Source of the DNA: Roseomonas alba
GTDB lineage: Bacteria; Pseudomonadota; Alphaproteobacteria; Acetobacterales; Acetobacteraceae
Reading direction: 5' to 3'
Assembly: GCF_019430885.1 (NCBI RefSeq)
Contig: NZ_JAHYBZ010000005.1
Span: 248,001-312,000, forward strand
Length of the DNA stretch: 64,000 nucleotides
Below the pieces are notes generated by a model that was not told where the DNA came from, made no database searches, and saw nothing but the letters and a program-made list of their open reading frames with translations. Made by a program: the position numbers and the translations under genes. Of this stretch, positions 9,265-17,717 are shown piece by piece (within the stretch, counting starts at the first letter, position 1; the number at the start of each line of letters is the position of its first letter).

Positions 9265-10232
9265 CGGATCACCCCCATGGCCCGCAGCAGCGGTGGCTGC
9301 TCCAGCAGCATGGTCGCGACATACTCCTCATAGGCTGCGCGGCCGCGCCACCATGGCGTCAGATGGACGCGCGCGAGCAGCGTCGCATGCTCCGGGTCGT
9401 CGAAGCTGCGCTTCAGCCGGTCGGTGATGAGGTCCGCGAGCTCGGGCGCCATGCCACGCGGGGCGACGAAGCCCGACGCATAGTCGAACTCCACATCGAA
9501 GCCCTGTTCCCGCGCCGTTGGTACATCGGGATATCGCGCGAGGCGTTCCTTGGCGGTGGTGGCAAGCAGGCGCACGTCGCCGCTTTCCAGCAGACCGGCG
9601 ATGCCGCCGATCGTGTCGTACATCACGTCCACGTCGCGGCCCATCAGCGCATTCGCGGCAGGGCCGGCGCCGGGGAAGGGCACGAAGAGGAACTGGATGC
9701 CGGCGCGATGTTCCAGCAGCTTCATGCCGAAGGGCGGGTTCGCCGGCGTGCCGCTGCCGGCATAGGTCACGCCCTCGGGCTTCGCCCGCGCGCGCTCGAC
9801 CAGGTCCTTCAGGTCGCGGATCGGGCTGTCACGCAGCACCGCCCAGCCTAGGGCGAGGTTGTTCATTGCAGCGAGGTAGGTGAAGTCGCGCGTCGGATCG
9901 TAGTCCACCTGCTGGACCATGGTGATGCGCCAGCTCGCATCCGTCGCGCCGCAGATCAGCGTGCCGTCGGGCGGTTGGTTCTTGGCATAGGCCATGCCGA
10001 TCGAACCCGATGCGCCGGGCCGGTTCTCGACCACCATGGTGCGTTCGAAATGCCGGCGCGCGATGGTGACGAACCCGCGCAGATAGGCATCGAAGGCGCC
10101 GCCCGGCGCCCAGGGGCAAATCACGCGGATCGGTCGGTCCGGCAGGCTTGCCTGGGCATGGCCCCGGCTGATGCGAAAGGCAGGCAGCGTGGCCGCGGCG
10201 GCAAGCAGTCCTCGGCGCGATGACGCAGGCAT
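9261..10232 (-). CDS. Bug/TctC-family periplasmic receptor
   Basis: 323 aa exported receptor. The chosen ATG (10232) gives a twin-arginine-like signal, SSRRGLLAAAATLPAF, ending near GHAQ. Bug landmarks are LPDRPIRVICPWAPGGAFDA, VVENRPGASGSIG and YPDVPTAREQG. It lies 58 bases after hyuB and overlaps the next Bug gene by 4 bases. Co-transcription with hydantoinase genes suggests a ring-amide or ureide ligand, but that is inference. It is diverged from its neighbour, so the two may recognise different compounds. Confidence 0.92.
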   Translation of the reverse strand: MPASSRRGLLAAAATLPAFRISRGHAQASLPDRPIRVICPWAPGGAFDAYLRGFVTIARRHFERTMVVENRPGASGSIGMAYAKNQPPDGTLICGATDASWRITMVQQVDYDPTRDFTYLAAMNNLALGWAVLRDSPIRDLKDLVERARAKPEGVTYAGSGTPANPPFGMKLLEHRAGIQFLFVPFPGAGPAANALMGRDVDVMYDTIGGIAGLLESGDVRLLATTAKERLARYPDVPTAREQGFDVEFDYASGFVAPRGMAPELADLITDRLKRSFDDPEHATLLARVHLTPWWRGRAAYEEYVATMLLEQPPLLRAMGVIR

Positions 10233-10290
10233 CGGGTCTCTCCTTCTACGGTTGGCGTCGCTCCAGCTGTCGCTGTTCGGTCTCTCTCCG

Positions 10291-12051
10291 TCAGTTGGCG
10301 GCCGTTTGCAGGCTCTCGCTGCGCGACCGCCGCAGGATGCTGGTCGCAGCGTGGTCGATGGTTGCCTCCGCTCCCTCAAGGAGGACGCCGTAGTCGGCCT
10401 GCGCCCCTGCCCGCGTCACGAGGCCGGCCAGGACATCCGCGCGCACCGCGTCGGCATCACGCGTCAGTGGATCGCCATGCCCGCCGCCGCCGGGCAGCAG
10501 AAGGCAGACCTCGTCACCGGGACGCAGCTGCTGGCGGCCGCCCTGCGGGACCGGATTGCCGTTCAGGGTCAGCGTGGCGCCGCGCCCCGCCCCGCCGCCA
10601 TCCCGCCCGAAGGCCGGATAGGTCGAGTTGGGATTGCGCGGCGACCCGCGCAGTGTGGAGGCCACTGGCGAGGGCGGGGCATGCGACCCGTCCGCTACGC
10701 GGAACACGACTTCCTGCCCAACGCCACCACGATGGCGGCCCGGGCCCGCCGTATCGGCGGCGAATTCCTTGCGCTGATAGACCAGGCAGGTATCCGCCTC
10801 GGTGACTTCGACGGGGATCGCGGCCGTGTTGTAGGGGAAGCAGAGCGTGCCGTAACCATCCCGGTCGGCGGAGGCCCCGAAACCGCCGCAATGCGAGATG
10901 ATGGAGAGGAACTCTTCCCCATCATGCTTGCGGCCGTTGAAGTACATCGCGACCAAGGGCGTGGACCCGCAGGCGGCGATGACCTGACCGGGCATGGCCG
11001 GCGCCAGGGCACCGAACAGCGCCTCGGGCAAGTTGTGCGCGATGACCGTGCGGCCCCAGGTTGGGGCCGGCGGGTTGCAGCTGATGATGCTGCCGCGCGG
11101 CGCCCGCACCGTGATGGGTTCGAGGCAGCCCGCATTGTTCGGCACCGTCGGGTCCACCATCACCTTGATGCCATAGGCGGTGTAGGAGGTGGCGAAGGGC
11201 AGGGTGCAGTTCACCGCCGCTTCGACTTCGGGGCTCGATCCCTCATAATCCACGATGACGCTCTCATCGGCGATCTCCACGGCAACGCGGATCACCATCG
11301 GTTCCGTCAGCGCGCCCACCGGGGGCAGGCGCACCTCGTTGCGATAGATGCCATTGGGCAGGGCGCGCAGGCGGGCACGCATGCTCTGCCCCGCCAGCCT
11401 CGTGATGGTGTCGGCCAGCGCCTCCAGATCGGCGAAGTCGTATTCGCGGATCATCTTGCGGACGCCGGCGATGACGATGCTGTTCGCCGCCATCTGGGCA
11501 TTGATGTCGCCCAGGACCTTCGGCGACATGCGAACATTGGCCCGGATCACGGATAGCAGTGTCTCGTTGGGCTGGCCGGCCTCATAGAGCTTGAGGATGG
11601 GGATCTTCAGCCCTTCCTCGTACATGTCGCGGGATTCGATCGAGGCCATGCGGCCGCCGATATCCAGGTGATGCACGACGCAGACAGTGAAGCCCACCAG
11701 CGTGCCGTCGAGGAAGATCGGCGCCGCCACGGTGAGGTCGAGCAGATGCCCCGTCGCGATCCACGGGTCATTGGTGGCGATGACGTCGCCTTCGCGCAGT
11801 GTCTCCACCGGATAGACCTGCATGAAGTGCCGCATCGCATTCGGCATCATCGCGATGAAGCCCGGGGCGGTCTTGGTCGAATGCGCCAGCATGTTGCCGC
11901 GCGCGTCGAAGATGCCGACGCAATAGTCGTGGTAGTCGCGCACCACGATGGAGTAGGAGGTGCGGACCAGCCCCGTCGCCGCCTCGTCCACGATGGAGAT
12001 CAGGCGGTTCCACAGGATCTTGGTCAGGATGGGGTCGAGCGAGCGAGCCAT
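10291..12051 (-). CDS. hyuB: Hydantoinase B/oxoprolinase-family protein
   Basis: 586 aa, beta-type subunit of an ATP-dependent N-methylhydantoinase/5-oxoprolinase or acetone-carboxylase-like complex. Landmarks are the start DPILTKILWNRLISIVDEA, HSTKTAPGFIAMMP, VIATNDPWIATGHLLD and the C-terminal glycine-rich LLLPGGGGHGDPLTR. HyuB proteins work with HyuA, encoded 14 bases upstream, to open a cyclic amide with ATP hydrolysis. Two Bug receptors follow in the same operon. Whether the substrate is a hydantoin, an oxoproline or another cyclic imide cannot be decided from sequence. Confidence 0.93.
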   Translation of the reverse strand: MARSLDPILTKILWNRLISIVDEAATGLVRTSYSIVVRDYHDYCVGIFDARGNMLAHSTKTAPGFIAMMPNAMRHFMQVYPVETLREGDVIATNDPWIATGHLLDLTVAAPIFLDGTLVGFTVCVVHHLDIGGRMASIESRDMYEEGLKIPILKLYEAGQPNETLLSVIRANVRMSPKVLGDINAQMAANSIVIAGVRKMIREYDFADLEALADTITRLAGQSMRARLRALPNGIYRNEVRLPPVGALTEPMVIRVAVEIADESVIVDYEGSSPEVEAAVNCTLPFATSYTAYGIKVMVDPTVPNNAGCLEPITVRAPRGSIISCNPPAPTWGRTVIAHNLPEALFGALAPAMPGQVIAACGSTPLVAMYFNGRKHDGEEFLSIISHCGGFGASADRDGYGTLCFPYNTAAIPVEVTEADTCLVYQRKEFAADTAGPGRHRGGVGQEVVFRVADGSHAPPSPVASTLRGSPRNPNSTYPAFGRDGGGAGRGATLTLNGNPVPQGGRQQLRPGDEVCLLLPGGGGHGDPLTRDADAVRADVLAGLVTRAGAQADYGVLLEGAEATIDHAATSILRRSRSESLQTAAN

Positions 12052-12065
12052 CGCGTTGTTCTCCT

Positions 12066-14126
12066 TCAGCCCAGTTCGACGAAGACGGCGCCGCTGGCGT
12101 GCACGCGCAGCCGGTCGTTGGCGCGGATTGCGAAGCCGGATTCGCGTTCCTGGACCACCACGGGGCCGGCGATCTCCTCGCCCGGCTGAAGTGCGGCGCG
12201 GTCGATCACCGGCACGTCGTGGAACGCCTTGGTGGCGGGGTCGTAGAGCCGCCGCGTCCCGAGCGAGCGAGCGGTGCCGGGGGCAAAGGGCGCGACCTCG
12301 GTCAGGCGCTGTTCCGGCAGGTCGCCGACGACGCGCAGACCCGCGAGTTCCACCGGCGTGTCGTCGCCAGGCCGGCCATACAATTCGCGGTACCGCTCGG
12401 CGAAGCGGGCGGCGAGTAGCCTTGGCAGCGCTTCATCGAATTCGGCCGGGGTGAAGCCGATCTCGATCGGGTACTCCTGGCCCTGGTGCCACATCTCCGC
12501 GACGTAGCGGAAGGTGACGGCGGCTTCCGGCTGCGCCAACGTGGCGGCAATCGCGGTGCGCAGCGGAGCGACGGCCTGGCGCAGCGCCGCGACCGACAGC
12601 GTAGCGGCGCGTAGCTTCAGCGGCAGGACGCGCTCGAAGGACGGCGGGGCGGTGAGCAGCCCGACCGAGGACATCACGCCGGCATTGGGTGGGAAGACAA
12701 CGCGCGGGCAACCGAGCTTGCGCGCAAGTTCCGTCGCATGCACCGGCCCCGCCCCGCCGAAGGCGATGACCGAAAGCCGCGTCGGGTCGCAACCCTTCTC
12801 CGCGACATGAAGCCGTGCCGCGGCGGCCATGGTCTCGTTCACCAGGTCGAAGATGCCGTAGGCCGCCTCGGTGACGCTGATGCCGAGCGGTTCGGCGACC
12901 GCTTCCCGCACCGCCTGTTCGGCGGCGGCGACGTCCAGCGCCATCTGACCGCCCAGGAAATGCGCGGGGTCGAGCAGGCCAAGCAGCAGGTCGGCATCGG
13001 TCACGCTGGGCAATGCGCCGCCCTGGCCGTAGCAGGCGGGGCCGGGATCGGCGCCGGCGCTCTCCGGCCCTACGGCGATCAGGCCGAGCTGATCGAGCCG
13101 CGCGATGCTGCCGCCGCCCGCGCCGATCTCGACCAAGTCATAGACCGGGACCGCGACCGGGTGCCCGCTGCCGGCGACGAAGCGATGCACGCGCCCAGCT
13201 TCGAACTTGCGGGCCCGGCCCGCTGTGCCGTCGCGGATCACGCAGAGCTTCGCGGTGGTGCCACCCATGTCGAAGGACAGTGCATCGGCGATGCCGATCT
13301 GCCCGCACGTCCAGATTGCTGCCTCGACGCCGGCTGCGGGGCCGGACTCGATGATCTGGATCGGGTAGTCGCGCGCGGTGCTGGCGGTGGTGCTGCCGCC
13401 GTTCGAGAGCATGATCTCAAGCTCGCGCCTGATGCCGCGCTGCGCCAACTCGCCGGACAGGCGCTCAAGATAGGCGCTGACCACCGGCTTCACATAGGCG
13501 TCCAGCACCGTGGTCGAGCTGCGCTCGTACTCGCGCGGCTCGGGGTTGACGGCATGGGAGAGCGAGACCGGCACGCCGGGCAGGTGCTCGACGAGGAGCT
13601 CCGCGGTGCGCCGCTCATGCACGGGGTTGCGGTAGGCATGCAGGTAGCAGACCGCGACGGCCTCGATGTCGAGGCGCTTCAGCTCGGCGACGACCTCGAG
13701 GAGCTGTGCCTCGTTCAGCGGCGTGAGGACATCGCCATCGGCATAGACGCGCTCCTCGATGCCGAAGCGAAGCTGGCGCGGCACGACGGGGTCAGGGAAG
13801 CGGATGAAGAGGTCGTACACGTCGTAGCGGAACTCCAGCCGCTGCTCGATGACGTCACGGAATCCCTCGGTCGTGAGCAGTGCGACGCGCGCGCCCTTCC
13901 GCTCCAGGATCGCGTTGGTGACGAGGGTGGTGGCGTGGTTGACGCGCTCGCTTTGCGCCTCGAGCCCCGGGATGCGGCGGGCGAGGGCCTCCAGGCCGTT
14001 GAGCACGGCACGCTCCGGCTCGCGCGGGGTGGTGAGGCACTTTTCCACGAAGAGGCGGCCGGTGCGCCGGTCATGGACGGTGAAGTCGGTAAACGTTCCG
14101 CCGATATCGACGCCGATGCTGAACAT
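12066..14126 (-). CDS. hyuA: Hydantoinase A/oxoprolinase-family protein
   Basis: 686 aa ATP-binding subunit of the hydantoinase/oxoprolinase family, actin-like ATPase fold. The N-terminal phosphate loop GVDIGGTFTDFTV supports the ATG at 14126. A second ATPase segment is visible at SFDMGGTTAKLC, and GAGGGSIARLDQLGLIAVGP is typical. The C-terminal region matches the Hydant_A C domain (GQEYPIEIGF). It is the first gene of hyuA-hyuB-Bug-Bug and is transcribed away from an IclR-type regulator. Two palindromic sites lie in the shared promoter region. Confidence 0.93.
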   Translation of the reverse strand: MFSIGVDIGGTFTDFTVHDRRTGRLFVEKCLTTPREPERAVLNGLEALARRIPGLEAQSERVNHATTLVTNAILERKGARVALLTTEGFRDVIEQRLEFRYDVYDLFIRFPDPVVPRQLRFGIEERVYADGDVLTPLNEAQLLEVVAELKRLDIEAVAVCYLHAYRNPVHERRTAELLVEHLPGVPVSLSHAVNPEPREYERSSTTVLDAYVKPVVSAYLERLSGELAQRGIRRELEIMLSNGGSTTASTARDYPIQIIESGPAAGVEAAIWTCGQIGIADALSFDMGGTTAKLCVIRDGTAGRARKFEAGRVHRFVAGSGHPVAVPVYDLVEIGAGGGSIARLDQLGLIAVGPESAGADPGPACYGQGGALPSVTDADLLLGLLDPAHFLGGQMALDVAAAEQAVREAVAEPLGISVTEAAYGIFDLVNETMAAAARLHVAEKGCDPTRLSVIAFGGAGPVHATELARKLGCPRVVFPPNAGVMSSVGLLTAPPSFERVLPLKLRAATLSVAALRQAVAPLRTAIAATLAQPEAAVTFRYVAEMWHQGQEYPIEIGFTPAEFDEALPRLLAARFAERYRELYGRPGDDTPVELAGLRVVGDLPEQRLTEVAPFAPGTARSLGTRRLYDPATKAFHDVPVIDRAALQPGEEIAGPVVVQERESGFAIRANDRLRVHASGAVFVELG

Positions 14127-14143
14127 GCCAGCTCCGCTCAGAT

Positions 14144-14160
14144 GTTCCACAATATGGGAC
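14144..14160. promoter_or_regulatory. Candidate operator of the IclR-type regulator, site 1
   Basis: 17-bp imperfect palindrome gttccacaatatgggac, 18 bases upstream of hyuA. Its arms (GTTCCA/TGGGAC) resemble the inverted half-sites bound by IclR-family proteins. A close copy lies at 14217-14233. Binding is inferred from position and symmetry. Confidence 0.55.
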
Positions 14161-14216
14161 ACGCTGACGGCCCAGCCCCCAACCGTCAACCCGGAATCCG
14201 CTGGATGATGGCAAAT

Positions 14217-14233
14217 GTGCCATAATGTGGGAC
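14217..14233. promoter_or_regulatory. Candidate operator of the IclR-type regulator, site 2
   Basis: gtgccataatgtgggac, matching site 1 at 13 of 17 positions. The offset is 73 bp, about seven helical turns, so both would face the same side of the DNA. It lies 56 bases upstream of the regulator ATG. Confidence 0.55.
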
Positions 14234-14289
14234 AAATTGGGCCGGGACCGGCGTTTGCGCGCCTGCCTCCGGACGCTTAAACGGCACCC

Positions 14290-15960
14290 ATGAACGATCC
14301 CGCCCCCTCATCAGCCGACGATCCCGGCCGGCTGGACATGGTCGCGCCAGGGGATGAGGCGTCGGCCTTCGGCGACACGGATGCCATCGGCAAGGCATTC
14401 GCCGTGCTGCGCTGCTTCATCGATGGGCAGGAGGAATGGGGCGCGCGGGAACTCGCCACCGCGCTCGGGCAACCGGCCAGCTCGGTGCACCGGCTCCTCA
14501 AGACGCTGCGCCGCGAAGGCTTCCTGCAGTTCGATCCCGTGCTGCGCCGCTATCGCCTTGGTCTTGAATTGCTGCGCGTCTCGGCCGTCGCCTTGCGGCG
14601 GCCGGGGGTGCATGCCGTCGCCGCGCCGGTCATCCGGCAACTCGCGGAACGGACCGGAGAGACCGTCTCGCTCGCCCTCCTCGAAGCCGAGCGAGGGCGG
14701 ATCGTCTATGTGCAGGAATACGGGTCGCCGCGATCGGCGGATGTCGATCCGGCGCTGGGACGCAGCGCCGCGGTGGCGGCCGACATCGCCGGCGTCGCGA
14801 TCCTGGCTGCCTCGGCCGCGGCCGGGGCGGCACCGCATCTAGAAACCATCCGACAGCGCCGCTATGCCAGTGAGATCGTCGAGGAAGGGCGGCGCGAGCG
14901 CACGGCGCGGCTCGCCGCCGTGATCCGCGACCATGCCGGGGCGGCCATCGGTGCGCTGGTGCTGGCCATGACGGAAAGCCGGCTGCGCGCGGCGACGGAA
15001 CTGCGGCTCGCCACCGACCTGGTCGCCGCGGCGAATGAGGTGTCGTCGCGCCTCGGTGCGCGCATCCTGGGTGGTGCGAGCTCCGGCAGTTGGCGGGACG
15101 GGCTGGAGGCGCTGACCACGCTCATTGGTGATCGCATTCCGGGCCTTGCCACCGTGCCCTCGTTGGGCGGAGGGGTGAGCAATCTGGTCGAGTTGGAGGA
15201 AGGGCGAGCCGCCTACTGCATCACCACGGCGACGACGATCCATGCGGCCTATGAGGGGCGGCCGCCTTTCGCCACGGCGATGCGTCGGCTGCGGATTGCG
15301 ACCCGACTGTCGACCGTCACGCTTCATGCTGTTGCGTCCCGGCGGGTGCGGTTCGGGAGTCTGCGTGAGGCGGCCGGCCTGCGCATCTCCAGCGGACTGC
15401 CCGGCTTCGCGAGTCAGCGCCTGTTGCGGGACCTGCTGCGGATGGCGGGCGTCTCGGCGCGGCGGATGCAGGAAGCCGGTGGGCAGATCGCGGAATTCGA
15501 ATTCGCCGAAGCCGCGCGGCAACTACTTCTGGGTAATGTTGATCTGATCATGGGGTTGCTCGACAGCGAAGCACCGAGCTTCCGAGCGGTGCTGCAGGAT
15601 TATCCGGAAGCCGCATATCCAATCCAGCTCGATCCGGCGCTGATTGATCAGCTCATCGACAGCAATCCAGGCTACCGCCCCGCGATTATCCCGGCCGGCA
15701 CCTATCCGGAGCAGCAGGCTGATATTCGGACGCTGTCGGTCGACACCGTGCTCGCGACCTCCGAGGCGCGCGATGAGGAGGAGGTCTTGGCGTTGGTTCG
15801 GCTCCTGGCGGAGCGGCGGGACGAGCTGCGGCGGTCGTCCTCAGCCTATTCAGGGCTGCTGGCGATCGCCGAAGGGCGCGATCTGCCCGTGCCACTGCAC
15901 CCAGGCGCTGCGAGGTTTTGGAAAGAGGGACGCTGGCCCATTGGACGGAGTGCAGGCTGA
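14290..15960 (+). CDS. IclR-type transcription factor fused to a TAXI-type solute-receptor domain
   Basis: 556 aa, about twice the usual IclR length. Residues about 29-92 form the winged helix (AIGKAFAVLRCFI, LGQPASSVHRLLKTLRREGF). About 100-262 match the IclR effector domain (PVIRQLAERTGETVSLAL). From about 268 the protein continues into a domain matching the TAXI family of TRAP-transporter receptors: GGGVSNLVELEEGRAAYCIT, SGLPGFASQRLLRDLLRMAG and the hallmark ending VPLHPGAARFWKEGRWP. No signal peptide or membrane span is present, so the receptor fold should act in the cytoplasm as a ligand sensor. Divergent from hyuAB, it probably regulates that operon. No frameshift or internal stop is seen. 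Confidence 0.85.
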   Translation: MNDPAPSSADDPGRLDMVAPGDEASAFGDTDAIGKAFAVLRCFIDGQEEWGARELATALGQPASSVHRLLKTLRREGFLQFDPVLRRYRLGLELLRVSAVALRRPGVHAVAAPVIRQLAERTGETVSLALLEAERGRIVYVQEYGSPRSADVDPALGRSAAVAADIAGVAILAASAAAGAAPHLETIRQRRYASEIVEEGRRERTARLAAVIRDHAGAAIGALVLAMTESRLRAATELRLATDLVAAANEVSSRLGARILGGASSGSWRDGLEALTTLIGDRIPGLATVPSLGGGVSNLVELEEGRAAYCITTATTIHAAYEGRPPFATAMRRLRIATRLSTVTLHAVASRRVRFGSLREAAGLRISSGLPGFASQRLLRDLLRMAGVSARRMQEAGGQIAEFEFAEAARQLLLGNVDLIMGLLDSEAPSFRAVLQDYPEAAYPIQLDPALIDQLIDSNPGYRPAIIPAGTYPEQQADIRTLSVDTVLATSEARDEEEVLALVRLLAERRDELRRSSSAYSGLLAIAEGRDLPVPLHPGAARFWKEGRWPIGRSAG

Positions 15961-16030
15961 CCGCAGGACTCTGGTCACGATCAGCGTCAGTTCATGCCTG
16001 AGGTGCACGCGGGATTTCGAGGCAACAGCC

Positions 16031-16138
16031 TAGAGCAGATCCTGTCCGGATGAACTCATCTGGACAGGCGAAGATGCTCGCAAAAACAAATGCCTAGAGC
16101 ATTGCAGGTGAAGGGAAGTTTGCCGGAAATGCTCTAGT
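16031..16138. repeat. Alphaproteobacterial-type palindromic intergenic repeat, possible terminator
   Basis: The segment opens with TAGAGCAGATCC, then a strong hairpin at 16041-16068 (CCTGTCC pairing with GGACAGG, inner GAT/ATC). It continues AAGATGCTC and AAAACAAA, and finishes with a 10-bp inverted repeat CTAGAGCATT (16094-16103) / AATGCTCTAG (16128-16137). The order TAGAGCA-hairpin-ATGCTC-AAACAAA-TAGAGC resembles a dispersed repeat common in Rhizobiales and relatives. Lying behind the IclR-type gene, the first hairpin could also terminate its transcript. Confidence 0.5.
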
Positions 16139-16365
16139 GACGGTTCACGCCCTAGCAAACTCCCGCCGCTTGGCAGAGCACCAAGACGTCGCTGCTCCAT
16201 TGCGGCCGGTCTCTTGGCCGGGCGCTCGGGCGGCCTGGGAGAAGCGATCCGGGTCGGCCAGCGAGTGTCCGTCGTCGAATGCGGTGAGACAGCGGAGCCG
16301 GCTGCTTAGCGGAGGATGTGGCCCATCTGGTGTTGAGGTAAGGCGGCAGGCTGCTGGTGGATCAT

Positions 16366-16413
16366 GCGGCCGCCATGCAGCGGCATGTCGGCGGTGCCGG
16401 CACGCTGCGCCAT
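16366..16413 (-). pseudogene. DUF763 gene stump (first 16 codons)
   Basis: Reads MAQRAGTADMPLHGGR, matching the first residues of the intact DUF763 protein encoded at 45896-47149 (TAHRAGSADLPLHGGH). The start overlaps the stop of the adjacent dinB pseudogene (TGATG), as in the intact operon. After codon 16 the similarity stops abruptly. It marks this locus as a truncated second copy of the dinB-DUF763-alkB cassette. Confidence 0.75.
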
Positions 16414-17132
16414 CAGCCAGCCTCGGAGAACAGGGGAAGGTCGCCGGCGGCGTCGGCTATGAAGTTTGACGCGGTCACGCCGACCAGTCTGATGCCCGTC
16501 CGGGGGGGGTAGACCGACCGGGCCAGGTCGAGGCTCCCTGCAGCAACTGCGCGTGCTCGGTGATGGCGGCGGCCAGGGTCCGGCTCCGGGTGATCTGCCG
16601 GAATTCCCCGAACTTGACCTTCACCGTTACGGTCCGCCCGAAGGCCTGGGCCTTCTCGCACCACGCCCAGACGTCGTCGGCCATCTGCAGCACGCCGGCC
16701 TCAATCCCGGCGGGATCCACGAGATCGCAATCGAAGGTCGTTGCCGAGCCGGAGGAACTGCGCGTCCGGTCGGGATCGACGGGACGGTCATCCTCGCCGC
16801 GAGCGATGGCATGGCACCAGGCGACAGTACTGCCGAAATGCGCCTGCAGGAAGGCCGGCGACTTCGCGCGGAGATCGGCGCCGGTCTGGATACCGAGCGC
16901 CTGCATGCGCTTCGTCGTGACCGGGCCGACGCCGTGGAAGCGCCCGACCGGCAGCGTCTTCACCCAGGCTGGCCCCATCTCCGGCGTCACGGCGAACTGG
17001 CCGTTGGGCTTGCGCTGATCCGAGGCGAGCTTCGCCAGGAACTTGTTGTAGGAGATGCCGGCGGAAGCGGTCAGTCCGGCCCCTCGTAGATGCGGGCGCG
17101 GATCTCCTTCGCAGTGGCCCGGGCAGTGGGCA
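16413..17132 (-). pseudogene. DNA polymerase IV pseudogene (dinB copy 2)
   Basis: Corresponds to residues about 120-359 of the intact DinB at 47146-48225, with highly similar text (SYNKFLAKLASDQRKP-type segment, GRFHGVGPVT, ARGEDDRPVDPDRT, WAWCEKAQAFGRTVTVKVKF). The final beta-clamp motif GDLPLF is retained. It has lost the first third, including the catalytic carboxylates. It also has a one-base loss near 17075 (after RIYE) and another near 16540 (before SLDLARS). The broken edge at about 17132 abuts an IS630 transposase fragment, which probably removed the front. Not functional. Confidence 0.9.
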
Positions 17133-17133
17133 A

Positions 17134-17315
17134 TGCCCCGAGCTCAACGTCATGGAGAACGTCTGGCAGTTCATGCGAGACAACTGGCTCTCGAACCGAG
17201 TCTTCCTTGATCACGACGACATCGTAGACCACCGCTGCCACGCCTCGAACAAGCTCACCGACCAGCCCTGGCGCATCATGTCCATCGGGCTGCGCGATTG
17301 GGCTCATCTGTTCCA
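17134..17315 (+). mobile_element. IS630-family transposase C-terminal fragment
   Basis: In frame from 17134: PELNVMENVWQFMRDNWLS, then DDIVDHRCHASNKL and PWRIMSIGLRDWAH. This is the well-conserved end of IS630-family transposases, with the final DDE glutamate in the ELN-x-x-EN motif. The upstream catalytic region is missing, and the left edge touches the broken dinB copy. Inactive remnant that marks the break point. Confidence 0.85.
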
Positions 17316-17439
17316 CTCAACGGGAGCTTGTATGAGTTGTGCGTTTCAGGGACCCGGGACGCAGACACAGCCCTTCGACGCTTTCCTTGGTCGGCGGTAA
17401 CGCGGAGCGTGCCCCTACAACTCGATGCGAGGACTCTCA

Positions 17440-17690
17440 TGCGTGCGGATTCCAAGCCCCAGCCAGCACAGCAATCGTCGTCACCCAGCGGGCGACGCCG
17501 TCCCGCCGATCGGCCGCGCTTCTTTGAGCCGCAAGCGCTGATGGAGGTTTGGCTCGCGGTAGAGGAGTATGGGGCGCGCCATCGGTCCTCCGTCAACACG
17601 GCGTGCAATAAGCTCTCACTGACTTTCCTGATCGCCGGCACCAAGGCCGCGGACCGTGAGCAGCAAGCCTTATGCGCGCAGGTCTCATAG
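17440..17690 (+). CDS. Uncharacterised short open frame
   Basis: 83 codons from the ATG at 17440, a basic proline-rich start then FEPQALMEVWLAVEEYGARH and SSVNTACNKLSLTFLIAG. I do not recognise a family. It lies in a scarred region between an IS630 fragment and the aroQ-like gene, has no clear ribosome-binding site and no partner. It could be a chance frame in high-GC DNA or a gene fragment. Confidence 0.25.
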
Positions 17691-17717
17691 CAACGACGCC
17701 GGCGAAAGCCGGAACTG

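Noticed and set aside
12738-14225. Plus-strand open frame of about 495 codons opposite hyuA
   Set aside because: Shadow of hyuA. No recognisable domain, and the hyuA frame is strongly supported.
16501-16510. Run of eight G as the frameshift site in the dinB copy
   Set aside because: The run keeps the frame (YPPRTG is read correctly). The actual shift lies upstream near 16540.
17699-17712. CCGGC-GAAA-GCCGG hairpin as aroQ terminator
   Set aside because: Only a 5-bp stem and no T-run on the gene strand, too weak to call.
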